NCBI GenBank assembly: GCA_002317435.1
Contig: DCIQ01000135.1
Coordinates: forward strand, 17,624-34,062
Reading direction: 5' to 3'
From: Bacteroidales bacterium UBA1722
GTDB taxonomy: Bacteria > Bacteroidota > Bacteroidia > Bacteroidales > UBA932
Length of the DNA: 16,439 nucleotides
The stretch's first letter is position 1; the number at the start of each line of letters is the position of its first letter. The notes under the pieces were generated by a model, which was not told the origin of the DNA, did no database searches, and was given only the letters and a program-made list of their open reading frames with translations. Below are positions 1 through 6,735 of the stretch, in pieces. Both the position numbers and the translations under genes were made by a program.

Positions 1-611
1 CCGGCCTGAGGGACGGGTCCCACGAAGGAGCGGTATGCGATGATGGAATCGGAGCAGATGAACAGCAGGGCGCCGAGGATGAAGCACCAGTGGTTTTCCC
101 TGCATTGGATAACCGATGAGACACCCATCGTTCCTATCAGGAGGACATACACCGTGACAGCGATTTTCAGAGAGGGTGTATCCACACAGGAGAGCACATA
201 CATCCCGAACCAAACCATATATGCGACCAGCATCAGGGACGACACCGCTCTGACAGCACTCCTGAATCCGGATATGCCCCCCTTGGGAAAATACCTCACG
301 AATGATATCGTATAGAAAATCTGCGCGACAGCGAAGGACGCTATCTGAAGTATAAAGGCGTTCTGTCCCATCGGCCCTCCTTTCCACTCCCCGAACACAT
401 CCCCCAGCATCGAAAAGAATAACGCTGACATACATAACCGGACAGTGGATTTCACGGAACGGTCTCCCCGACCCATAATCGGCAGCGCCAGGAACAGAAT
501 CAGCGACGGCAATATCTTGAATATCGAACATATCCAGGCCGGTTGATGCCTCCCTATAAAAAAGTAAAGCAGAGCAGCTGCCAAGAACAATATGACTGTA
601 GTCTTTTTCAT
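1..611 (-). CDS. YhhN/TMEM86-family membrane protein, C-terminus cut by window edge
   Basis: An open frame of 203 codons runs from ATG at 611 to the left edge without a stop. The protein is almost wholly hydrophobic, with about seven or eight membrane segments. Family landmarks are visible: a K-x-x-P in the second helix (K32, P35), an L-G-D motif with D71 in a membrane segment, and I-L-G-A-L-L-F-x-x-S-D-S at about 178-189 with D188. These conserved acidic residues and the GA-LF-SD signature match the YhhN family, whose animal member TMEM86 is a lysoplasmalogenase that cleaves the vinyl-ether bond of lysoplasmalogen. Family members are usually around 210-230 residues, so only a short C-terminal piece should be missing. 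The gene follows dsbD by 36 nt but a likely terminator lies between them, so they may be separate units. The enzymatic role here is inferred from family membership only. Confidence 0.8.
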   Translation of the reverse strand, partial: MKKTTVILFLAAALLYFFIGRHQPAWICSIFKILPSLILFLALPIMGRGDRSVKSTVRLCMSALFFSMLGDVFGEWKGGPMGQNAFILQIASFAVAQIFYTISFVRYFPKGGISGFRSAVRAVSSLMLVAYMVWFGMYVLSCVDTPSLKIAVTVYVLLIGTMGVSSVIQCRENHWCFILGALLFICSDSIIAYRSFVGPVPQA

Positions 612-621
612 ATTCCTCATT

Positions 622-647
622 CAAAAACCGGCCGTCTCCGGCCCGGC
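622..647 (-). terminator. Likely intrinsic terminator after dsbD
   Basis: Read on the minus strand, CCGGGCCG, loop GAGA, CGGCCGG is followed at once by TTTTT. The stem pairs 7 bp with one bulged G. It begins 1 nt after the dsbD stop codon and ends 11 nt before the start of the YhhN gene, so it should end dsbD transcripts while possibly allowing some read-through. Confidence 0.7.
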
Positions 648-2669
648 TCATATTTTCAGAAACTCGAGAAATGCCTCCACATCCAGAGCATACCCCATAG
701 TGCGCACGACGGTGCCGTCGGGAGTCATCAGCACATAGAAAGGCTGGGCGGCCACTCCGAATACGGTCTGCGCATAGTGGGAATTGATCTTACCCAATGT
801 CTTGAGGACTTTTCCCTTATCAGTCGTCACCCAGTCGGAACTGTCCACAGTGAGTTTGTCGTCCGTATAGAGGGCGCAGATAACGAAGTCATCCCGCAAC
901 ACTGCGAGCACCCGCTCATCGCTCCATACCCGCGATTCCATCTCGCGGCAGTTCACACAGCCGTGTCCGGTGAAATCGATGAACACCGGCTTCCCCGTTC
1001 GGGCACCATAGGCAAGCGCCTCGTCCAGATCGAAGAATCCACGAAGGCCGAGAGGCAGTTCCAGAAATTCACTGTACCGGCCGTGTCCCGGTTCGAGGTC
1101 ACCCGAAATGCTCTCCGACGCCGTCCCCGCCACAGAAGGTGACACGTTCTCCCCGATGACGAAGTCCTGAGTCTCCATCGGAGGCAGGTAGCCTGACAGA
1201 GCCTTCAGCGGAGCCCCCCACATCCCCGGTATCATATAAACCACGAATGTGAAGTCGATGATGGCCAGCACCAGTCTGCCCACACCGATGTATTTCACTT
1301 CCGAGTCATATTTGAATTTCAGTTTTCCGAGCAGATAGAATCCAAGCAGGGTGAATACCGTTATCCATACAGCGAGATACACTTCCCTGTCCAGAATTCC
1401 CCAATGATATACCTGATCGGCTGTAGAGAGGAATTTGAGCCCGAGCGCGAGCTCGACGAATCCGAGCACCACCTTCACCGTGTTCAGCCACCCGCCGCTC
1501 CGTGGGAGCTTCTTCATCATCCCCGGGAACATCGCGAATATCACGAAAGGAAGCGAGAACGCCACCGAGAAGGCCAGCATCGTCACCATCGGAACCCAGA
1601 ACTCTCCGGAAACGGATTTGATCAGAACGGTGCCGACTATAGGGCCGGTGCAGGAGAAGGAGACCAGCACCAGGGTGAGGGCCAGGAAGAAAACCCCTCC
1701 GAGCCCCTTTTTCTTATCCACCTGCGCGTCACTGTCGTTCTGGAGTCTGGAAGGAAGGACGATTTCGAACGCTCCGAAGAACGAAGCGGCGAAAGCCATA
1801 AAAATCAGGAAGAAGAGAATGTTCGGCAGCCAGTGTGTGGCTATCCAGTTGAATATGTCAGCCGTCACCGCATCTCCGCCGATGACCCTGGTCAGCAGGA
1901 TGATCACCGCGATGGGGACAGTGTAGAGCAGGACGATGAACAGACCGTACATAAGGGCGCGGAACCTATTGCGCGAAGCGCTGTAATCACCCTTCATGAA
2001 GAAACTCACCGTCATCGGGATAATCGGGAAGACGCACGGGGTGAGCAGCGCCGCCAGCCCCCAGAGGACCGCCGCGAGAATCATCCCCCAGATGGAAGCG
2101 TCCCCCTTTTCCTGTACATCGCCGGAGGTTTCGCCTGCGGCAATACGGGCGTCCGAGTCAGCGGACCCGCTTTCCACGATGGTATCCGCAGAGGATGCCG
2201 ATACCGCCGGAGCCGCTCCAGGGACGAGAACGACTTCGAATTCCACTTCATCCGGCGGGACACAGTTGGAATCATTGCAGGCCATCCACTCGACCGTAAT
2301 CCGGGCGGAACCTGCGGAATGGCCGCATCTGACCATCCAGGTGAAAGTGACTTCCTTCTCCCAATAGCCTATTTCCATCCCGAACATGGCATCATCATAT
2401 CTGACAGGAGGAACCGAGGGAACGATATCCCCTTCGAACGACGCCCCCCCCGGGAGGGAGCATGTGATAACTGTAGGATTCGGCCCGCCCTCGTACGGAC
2501 CGAAGTCATAGATATGCCATCCGTCGGGTATCTCGGCCGTCAGAGTTATGGTGCATACGCCCTCCCCGGCAGGTGCCGATGATGCTTTCCAGCTGACCTG
2601 CTGCGCCTGAATCCCGACGGAAACAAGAAGGGACGGAAGAAATGCGAGAATATGTTTCAATATGCTCAT
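648..2669 (-). CDS. dsbD: Thiol:disulfide interchange protein DsbD (DsbD alpha domain, CcdA-like membrane domain, C-terminal thioredoxin)
   Basis: A 673-residue protein that should carry electrons from cytoplasmic thioredoxin across the inner membrane to periplasmic thiol proteins. A signal peptide covers about 1-22. The N-terminal periplasmic domain holds the redox pair C131/C136 (C-N-D-S-N-C). A hydrophilic linker spans about 152-190. The membrane domain (about 192-485) has the two conserved cysteines C212 (LTPCVFPIIP) and C340 (SFSCTGPIVG). The C-terminal thioredoxin domain has C571-V-N-C574 and a cis-proline region A-Q-P-F near 641-644. All six redox cysteines of the family are present. 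I chose the start at 2669 because the sequence there begins a clean signal peptide and because a Bacteroides-type -7 box lies at 2749-2756, inside the longer in-frame extension that reaches 3026. The linker contains one copy of the ATTGCCGnAGGC palindromic repeat (2121-2146). Confidence 0.95.
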   Translation of the reverse strand: MSILKHILAFLPSLLVSVGIQAQQVSWKASSAPAGEGVCTITLTAEIPDGWHIYDFGPYEGGPNPTVITCSLPGGASFEGDIVPSVPPVRYDDAMFGMEIGYWEKEVTFTWMVRCGHSAGSARITVEWMACNDSNCVPPDEVEFEVVLVPGAAPAVSASSADTIVESGSADSDARIAAGETSGDVQEKGDASIWGMILAAVLWGLAALLTPCVFPIIPMTVSFFMKGDYSASRNRFRALMYGLFIVLLYTVPIAVIILLTRVIGGDAVTADIFNWIATHWLPNILFFLIFMAFAASFFGAFEIVLPSRLQNDSDAQVDKKKGLGGVFFLALTLVLVSFSCTGPIVGTVLIKSVSGEFWVPMVTMLAFSVAFSLPFVIFAMFPGMMKKLPRSGGWLNTVKVVLGFVELALGLKFLSTADQVYHWGILDREVYLAVWITVFTLLGFYLLGKLKFKYDSEVKYIGVGRLVLAIIDFTFVVYMIPGMWGAPLKALSGYLPPMETQDFVIGENVSPSVAGTASESISGDLEPGHGRYSEFLELPLGLRGFFDLDEALAYGARTGKPVFIDFTGHGCVNCREMESRVWSDERVLAVLRDDFVICALYTDDKLTVDSSDWVTTDKGKVLKTLGKINSHYAQTVFGVAAQPFYVLMTPDGTVVRTMGYALDVEAFLEFLKI
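2121..2146 (-). repeat. Copy of intragenic palindromic repeat inside dsbD linker
   Basis: On the minus strand, TATTGCCGCAGG, a CGAAA loop and CCTCCGGC form an imperfect hairpin (GCCGCAGG pairs with CCTCCGGC at 7 of 8 positions). It encodes I-A-A-G-E-T-S-G at residues 176-183, in the low-complexity linker between the periplasmic and membrane domains. The first 14 nt, TATTGCCGCAGGCG, are identical to the copy in the GH2 gene at the right end of the window. Confidence 0.5.
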
Positions 2670-2688
2670 GGTTTTGAAAAAATTCGTG

Positions 2689-2729
2689 CCTGCCGTCACC
2701 AAATCAGTGATGCGGTCCGATACGGCAGG
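2689..2729 (-). promoter_or_regulatory. Hairpin in the dsbD 5' leader
   Basis: An 8-bp perfect inverted repeat (CCTGCCGT / ACGGCAGG) encloses 25 nt that contain a smaller TCAC/GTGA pair. It lies in the predicted untranslated leader between the -7 box at 2749-2756 and the ATG at 2669. A run of six T follows a few nt later on the transcribed strand, which would suit an attenuator, but the spacing is longer than usual and the role is unknown. Confidence 0.35.
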
Positions 2730-2748
2730 AATGGCATCACCGTAACGG

Positions 2749-2778
2749 CAAAGGTATACCAAAATCTGACAAAACAAC
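2749..2778 (-). promoter_or_regulatory. Predicted Bacteroides-type promoter of dsbD
   Basis: On the minus strand TACCTTTG (2749-2756) matches the TAnnTTTG -7 consensus exactly. GTTG lies 18 nt upstream (2775-2778) as a fair -33 match to TTTG. The predicted transcript start near 2743 gives a leader of about 75 nt to the chosen start at 2669. Confidence 0.5.
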
Positions 2779-2884
2779 TCTCTTCGACGGTGCCTCTCCC
2801 GAAAAAACACGTAGAGGCTGTCAATCATTTTTGAAATCCTGTCCTTCATATGATATTCGCAGTGGAGTTTACATCCGAAATCAG

Positions 2885-2892
2885 TACATTTG
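2885..2892 (+). promoter_or_regulatory. Predicted -7 box of the MBL-fold hydrolase gene
   Basis: TACATTTG matches TAnnTTTG exactly. No convincing -33 TTTG is seen at the usual spacing. Transcription starting near 2898 would give a leader of roughly 20 nt to ATG 2917. The in-frame ATG at 2890 sits inside this box, which argues against using it as the start. Confidence 0.4.
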
Positions 2893-2916
2893 CGGACATT
2901 ATCACCACCACATATT

Positions 2917-4215
2917 ATGAACAGACGCACTTTTTTGAAATCCACGGCCGCATCCGCGGCGTTGCTGTCACTGAAAAGTTCCGGGGACCTATATGCCAAA
3001 GGAACGAAAGACCCTAAGGCCGGCAAGGTCTGGAAAGGATGGACGCCCGGACATTTTCAGGCACATTTCATCTATACCGGGGTTTGCGAATCCATTTTTA
3101 TGATATTCCCCGACGGGACCACGATGCTGCTGGACTGCGGTGATCACGATGCCATCGGACGTGGAGAAAAGGCCGTACCCGTATTGCCGCACAGCGGCAG
3201 ACATGCGGGGGAATGGGTCGCCAGATATGTAGAAAGAGTGAACCCCAACGGGAAGGACGTGGATTATATGATGCTCTCCCACTACCACAGCGACCACGGC
3301 GGATGTACGGAATTCTATGCATCCAAGGAGATTCGGGACGGAAAGGAATATGTCCTGAGCGGCTTCAGCCAGGCCGCGGAATTCCTGCACTTCCATAAAG
3401 CCATCGACAGGGCCTGGCCCACCTTCGACGATCCGCTGCCCATGAAGGATGATTTCGACTCCGGAGCGGTGGGGTGCATCAGACAGTTCTACGAATACGC
3501 CACCCGGCATCAGGGACTGGAGGTGGAGAAGTTCCGTCTCGGGGCCACTGACCAGATAAGGCTTCTGAAGGATGCGGCGCGCTATCCCGGATTCAAGGTC
3601 CGGAATATCTGCGCCAACGGGCGGATCTGCGCCGAAGACGGCACAGTCACCGACCTTTATGCCGAACGGATCAGGAGAGAGCATCTGACCGGTGTAAACG
3701 AGAACGGACTGAGCCTCGGGATGGTATTTTCCTACGGGCCGTTCAGATTCTTCACGGCAGGAGATTTCTCAGACGGATGGAAACTTGAGGACGGTACGGA
3801 ATTCAAGGTGGAGGATGCCATCGCCGACGTCTGCGGAAGGGCGGACGTGGCCAAGATAAATCACCACGGGCACCATTCGATGAGCCGCAGGCTCATAGCC
3901 GCCCTCAGGTCGAAAGTGTACGTCAGCTGCGTATGGGACCAGCTCCATACCACCTCCGACGTGTGTGACCTGATGTCAGACAGGAGCATCTATCCCGGAG
4001 AGAGATACATCTGTCCCGGTCTGATGCCGGCCAGACGCAGATTCGAAGACGAAGGAAAAGAATGGATGAAAGATGTACCGGAATCCGCCTACGAGGGGAG
4101 CCATATCATTCTCGACGTCGAACCCGGCGGTCGTGACTATTCCCTGAGTTTTGTCGATGCTAAAGACGAGTCCATGACTGTCAAAAGCGTAATGAAATTC
4201 AAAACCGGCGCATAG
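2917..4215 (+). CDS. Tat-signal metallo-beta-lactamase-fold hydrolase (ComEC-like MBL type)
   Basis: A 432-residue protein. It opens with M-N-R-R-T-F-L-K followed by an alanine-rich hydrophobic stretch, a twin-arginine export signal, so it is probably folded with its metals in the cytoplasm and then exported. The MBL signature H122-x-H124-x-D126-H127 (SHYHSDHGG) follows a buried strand ending in L-L-D-C-G-D. Later come N-x-N-G-L-S-L-G at about 261-268, F-F-T-A-G-D283 and K-I-N-H-H-G-H-H at 313-320. These resemble the N-S-L, T-G-D and HHGS motifs of the ComEC/Rec2 MBL domain, but there is no ComEC membrane part. The substrate is unknown; a phosphodiesterase or nuclease-type hydrolase is possible, but this is inference. 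It is transcribed divergently from dsbD. I chose the start at 2917 from the Tat motif. Confidence 0.85.
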   Translation: MNRRTFLKSTAASAALLSLKSSGDLYAKGTKDPKAGKVWKGWTPGHFQAHFIYTGVCESIFMIFPDGTTMLLDCGDHDAIGRGEKAVPVLPHSGRHAGEWVARYVERVNPNGKDVDYMMLSHYHSDHGGCTEFYASKEIRDGKEYVLSGFSQAAEFLHFHKAIDRAWPTFDDPLPMKDDFDSGAVGCIRQFYEYATRHQGLEVEKFRLGATDQIRLLKDAARYPGFKVRNICANGRICAEDGTVTDLYAERIRREHLTGVNENGLSLGMVFSYGPFRFFTAGDFSDGWKLEDGTEFKVEDAIADVCGRADVAKINHHGHHSMSRRLIAALRSKVYVSCVWDQLHTTSDVCDLMSDRSIYPGERYICPGLMPARRRFEDEGKEWMKDVPESAYEGSHIILDVEPGGRDYSLSFVDAKDESMTVKSVMKFKTGA

Positions 4216-4278
4216 TTTCTCATAGCACTCCTCCCCCGGTCATCCGGATGAAAAAATGGTATTTCCCCCGAAATGTGC

Positions 4279-4286
4279 TAAATTCG
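4279..4286 (+). promoter_or_regulatory. Possible -7 box of the flavodiiron operon
   Basis: TAAATTCG differs from TAnnTTTG at one base and would place a transcript start about 20 nt before ATG 4313, the same short leader seen for other genes here. There is no clear -33 element. An in-frame ATG at 4256 lies upstream of this box and is less likely as the start. Confidence 0.25.
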
Positions 4287-4312
4287 CGGCCGAAAAGAAA
4301 AATCGGTTGATT

Positions 4313-5491
4313 ATGAACAAACGGATATCAGAAAACGTCTGGTACATAGGTACCGACGACACTACCATAGACATATTCGAAAGTCAGTATCCTGTGCCGG
4401 ACGGGATGTCATACAATTCCTATCTCATACTGGACGAAAAGACAGCCATTCTGGACACGGCGGACATGAGAAAAGCCGACGAGTGGCAGGCCAATCTCAC
4501 AAAAGCCCTTGACGGCAGGCAGCCCGACTATCTGGTGGTCCATCACATGGAACCGGACCATTCGGCCCTTATCGCCAGGGTGCTCGAGACATATCCGGCT
4601 CTCACCATAGTTACCGGCAGGAAGGCCGTCCCGATGCTTTCCCAATTCTTCGCGGCGACCCCTTTCGAAGGCAGAGTGACGGCAGTAAAGGAAGGTGACA
4701 TACTCGAACTGGGAAGTCACAGACTCCGTTTTATCGATGCGCCGATGGTACACTGGCCCGAAGTCACAGTTTCATTTGACGAAACCGACGGTGCCCTCTA
4801 CAGCGCGGACGGTTTCGGAAAATTCGGATCCCTCGCCCATACCGGATTCTACGCATCACAGGATCCGAACTGGAAAGACGAGGCCAGAAGATACTACATA
4901 AACATAGTGGGAAAATACGGTGTCCCCGTACAGAATCTCCTGAAGAAGGCCGCCACGCTCCCCATCAAATCCATCAGACCCCTCCACGGTCCGATTATAG
5001 ATGACGACCTGGCCGGATATATCAGTCTGTACGACACCTGGAGCAGTTACAGACCCGAAAGCGACGGCATCCTCATAGCCTGCGCATCCATCCACGGAGG
5101 CACTATGGAAGCGGCCCGGAAACTGGCTGAAATCCTCCGCGCCACAGGAGACAGAGATGTAAAAATCACCGACCTGTGCAGGAGTGAGATATCCGCGAAC
5201 GTGGCCGATGCCTTCAAATACGGCACCACAGTCCTCGCGGCGGCATCCTACGACGGAGGTCTCTTCTCGCCGATGTACGATTTCCTCCACCGCCTCCAGA
5301 TAAAGGCCTGGTCGAACAGGAAGGTCGCCATCATCGAGAACGGTTCCTGGGCTCCCAGCGCCGCCCGCTGTATGAAAGAGATGCTCACCGGGATGAAGGG
5401 CATCGAGATCACCGAGCCGGTAATCACCATCCGCAGCCGGATGAAAGACACCGACGTCGAAGCGTTGGAAGTTCTGGCGAAGGCACTCTGA
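4313..5491 (+). CDS. FprA-type flavodiiron protein (O2/NO reductase)
   Basis: A 392-residue A-type flavoprotein with an MBL-like diiron domain followed by a flavodoxin domain. Such proteins reduce O2 to water or NO to N2O in the cytoplasm of anaerobes, fed by rubredoxin or a related carrier. All expected iron ligands are visible: H78-x-E80-x-D82-H83, H147 (M-V-H-W-P-E), D166 (Y-S-A-D-G-F-G) and H225 (R-P-L-H-G-P). The flavodoxin half starts near 250, and its FMN phosphate loop is A-S-I-H-G-G-T at about 258-264. There is no extra rubredoxin or flavin reductase domain, so this is the simple class, and no rubredoxin gene is nearby. The start at 4313 is chosen over 4256 because the family begins with a sequence like M-x-x-x-I-S-E-N-V-x-Y-I-G. 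Only 8 nt separate it from the next gene. Confidence 0.93.
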   Translation: MNKRISENVWYIGTDDTTIDIFESQYPVPDGMSYNSYLILDEKTAILDTADMRKADEWQANLTKALDGRQPDYLVVHHMEPDHSALIARVLETYPALTIVTGRKAVPMLSQFFAATPFEGRVTAVKEGDILELGSHRLRFIDAPMVHWPEVTVSFDETDGALYSADGFGKFGSLAHTGFYASQDPNWKDEARRYYINIVGKYGVPVQNLLKKAATLPIKSIRPLHGPIIDDDLAGYISLYDTWSSYRPESDGILIACASIHGGTMEAARKLAEILRATGDRDVKITDLCRSEISANVADAFKYGTTVLAAASYDGGLFSPMYDFLHRLQIKAWSNRKVAIIENGSWAPSAARCMKEMLTGMKGIEITEPVITIRSRMKDTDVEALEVLAKAL

Positions 5492-5499
5492 CAGAGCGG

Positions 5500-6735
5500 A
5501 TGACCCCGGAAGAGAAAAAATTCATCACGGAACACGAGACCTGCGATACGGCCTCCATCCTGCTGGGTGCGTCGAAATATCCTGGCATCGATATTCCCAA
5601 GGTGGTCTCCTGCATCGAAGCCAGAAGGAAGATCAGGACCAAAATCCCCTCGTGGTATGCGGAACCGGCTCTCGAATTTCCATTTCCTCTGGCTCTTGAG
5701 CAGTGTTCCTCCGAAGCCACGGCCATATACAAGAGAAGATTCATACGCGAAGGAGACACTGTCGCCGACCTCACGGCGGGCCTCGGGGTGGACTCATACT
5801 TCCTGGCCGGGAAGGCCTCTTCAGTGGAATGTTACGAGCACAACCCGGTATTGGCGGAAGCCACGCGGCATAATCTCCACCTCCTTCACACCGACAACGT
5901 CACCCTCCACCACGGAGACAGCCACACCCTCCTGCAGGGCGACGGCCGCTACGACCTCATCTATGCCGACCCGGACCGCCGTTCCGCCGCCGGACGGCGC
6001 ATCTATTCGGTCCGCGACTGCGAACCTGACATCTATGCCATAAAGAACGAGCTCTTCCGCCACACCGGGCGGATTCTGCTGAAGCTCTCCCCGATGGCCG
6101 ACATCTCCGCCGCCACCGCCCTCTTCCCCGAGACCTCCCGGATCCACATAGTCTCCGTGGACGACGAGTGCAAGGAGGTGCTCCTCCTTCTGGAAAGCGG
6201 GTTCAGCGGGGAACCGGTCATCACCGCCGCTGACTTGCATATTGCCGAAGGCGAGAATAATAATATAGCCTCCGGCAATATCATCGGAACCGTTATGGAA
6301 GGGAGCGTCAGCGGAGAACGGGAGGCGGTGTGCCCTACCCTCCCTCCGGAAGAGGCGGAGGGGATGAGAGGAGGGTACCTGTATGAACCCGGCAGGGCCG
6401 CAGTCAAGGCCGGAATGTTCAAGACTGTCGGGCAGCGCCACCACCTGCAGAAAATCAGCGCCAACGTGCATCTCTATTTCTCCGCGGAGATGGAGACATC
6501 GTTCCCCGGCCGGATTTTCCATATCGAAGAGGTCCTTCCATTCAGCGGGAAGGCACTCAAAAGCCTCCGCACCATCTGCCCTGCGGCATCAGTGACGGCG
6601 AAGGATTTCCCCCTCACATCGGACGAACTGCGCATACGGGCAGGGGTGAAGGAAGACGAAAGGTATCACATATTCGCTTTCAGAGTGAGGGACGGAAAGA
6701 AGGTGATGGTCATCTGCCGACGGGTGAAAGCCTAA
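5500..6735 (+). CDS. Class I SAM-dependent methyltransferase with THUMP-like C-terminal domain (PG1098 type)
   Basis: A 411-residue protein. An N-terminal helical and ferredoxin-like part is followed by S-S-E-A-T-A-I-Y-K near 70-78. Next is a Rossmann methyltransferase core with motif I D90-L-T-A-G-L-G-V-D98 and a catalytic-type motif Y-A-D-P-D-R-R at 155-161. The C-terminus (from about Y-L-Y-E-P-G-R-A-A-V-K-A-G) resembles the THUMP-like tail of Porphyromonas PG1098-type proteins. The family is presumed to methylate RNA; the substrate is not known to me. The stretch at about 246-300 between core and tail looks inserted. It begins with a strong inverted repeat (6239-6281) and has few family features. 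The gene lies 8 nt after the flavodiiron gene and is probably co-transcribed. Its TAA shares 2 bases with the opposite-strand helicase stop. Confidence 0.85.
   Translation: MTPEEKKFITEHETCDTASILLGASKYPGIDIPKVVSCIEARRKIRTKIPSWYAEPALEFPFPLALEQCSSEATAIYKRRFIREGDTVADLTAGLGVDSYFLAGKASSVECYEHNPVLAEATRHNLHLLHTDNVTLHHGDSHTLLQGDGRYDLIYADPDRRSAAGRRIYSVRDCEPDIYAIKNELFRHTGRILLKLSPMADISAATALFPETSRIHIVSVDDECKEVLLLLESGFSGEPVITAADLHIAEGENNNIASGNIIGTVMEGSVSGEREAVCPTLPPEEAEGMRGGYLYEPGRAAVKAGMFKTVGQRHHLQKISANVHLYFSAEMETSFPGRIFHIEEVLPFSGKALKSLRTICPAASVTAKDFPLTSDELRIRAGVKEDERYHIFAFRVRDGKKVMVICRRVKA
6239..6282. repeat. 13-bp inverted repeat with one mismatch inside the methyltransferase gene
   Basis: Left arm ATATTGCCG-A-AGGC (6239-6252) and right arm GCCT-C-CGGCAATAT (6268-6281) pair over 13 of 14 positions around a 15-nt AT-rich loop. 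The arms encode H-I-A-E-G and I-A-S-G-N in the region between the methyltransferase core and the C-terminal domain. The same arm sequence recurs in dsbD, trkH and the GH2 gene. Confidence 0.7.

Noticed and set aside
40..315. Short plus-strand open frame at the left end
   Set aside because: The minus strand here encodes a YhhN-family membrane protein with family motifs, so this is a shadow frame.
507..516. CGGCAATATC in the YhhN gene as a further repeat copy
   Set aside because: It has only 10 matching bases and no paired GCCT arm or palindrome, so it is likely coincidental.
1404..2582. 392-codon open frame on the plus strand inside dsbD
   Set aside because: It is antisense to dsbD, very rich in charged residues (R, E, H) with no hydrophobic core pattern, and has no start signals.
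2670..3026. In-frame N-terminal extension of dsbD up to an ATG at 3026
   Set aside because: It would precede a clear signal peptide, run through a predicted promoter at 2749-2778 and overlap the start of the divergent MBL-fold gene. The composition of the extension is not protein-like.
3182..3201. TATTGCCGC-ACA-GCGGCA palindrome in the MBL-fold gene as a repeat copy
   Set aside because: It shares only the outer TATTGCCGC and lacks the AGGC part. It encodes V-L-P-H-S-G-R in a different codon phase, so it is not counted with the family.
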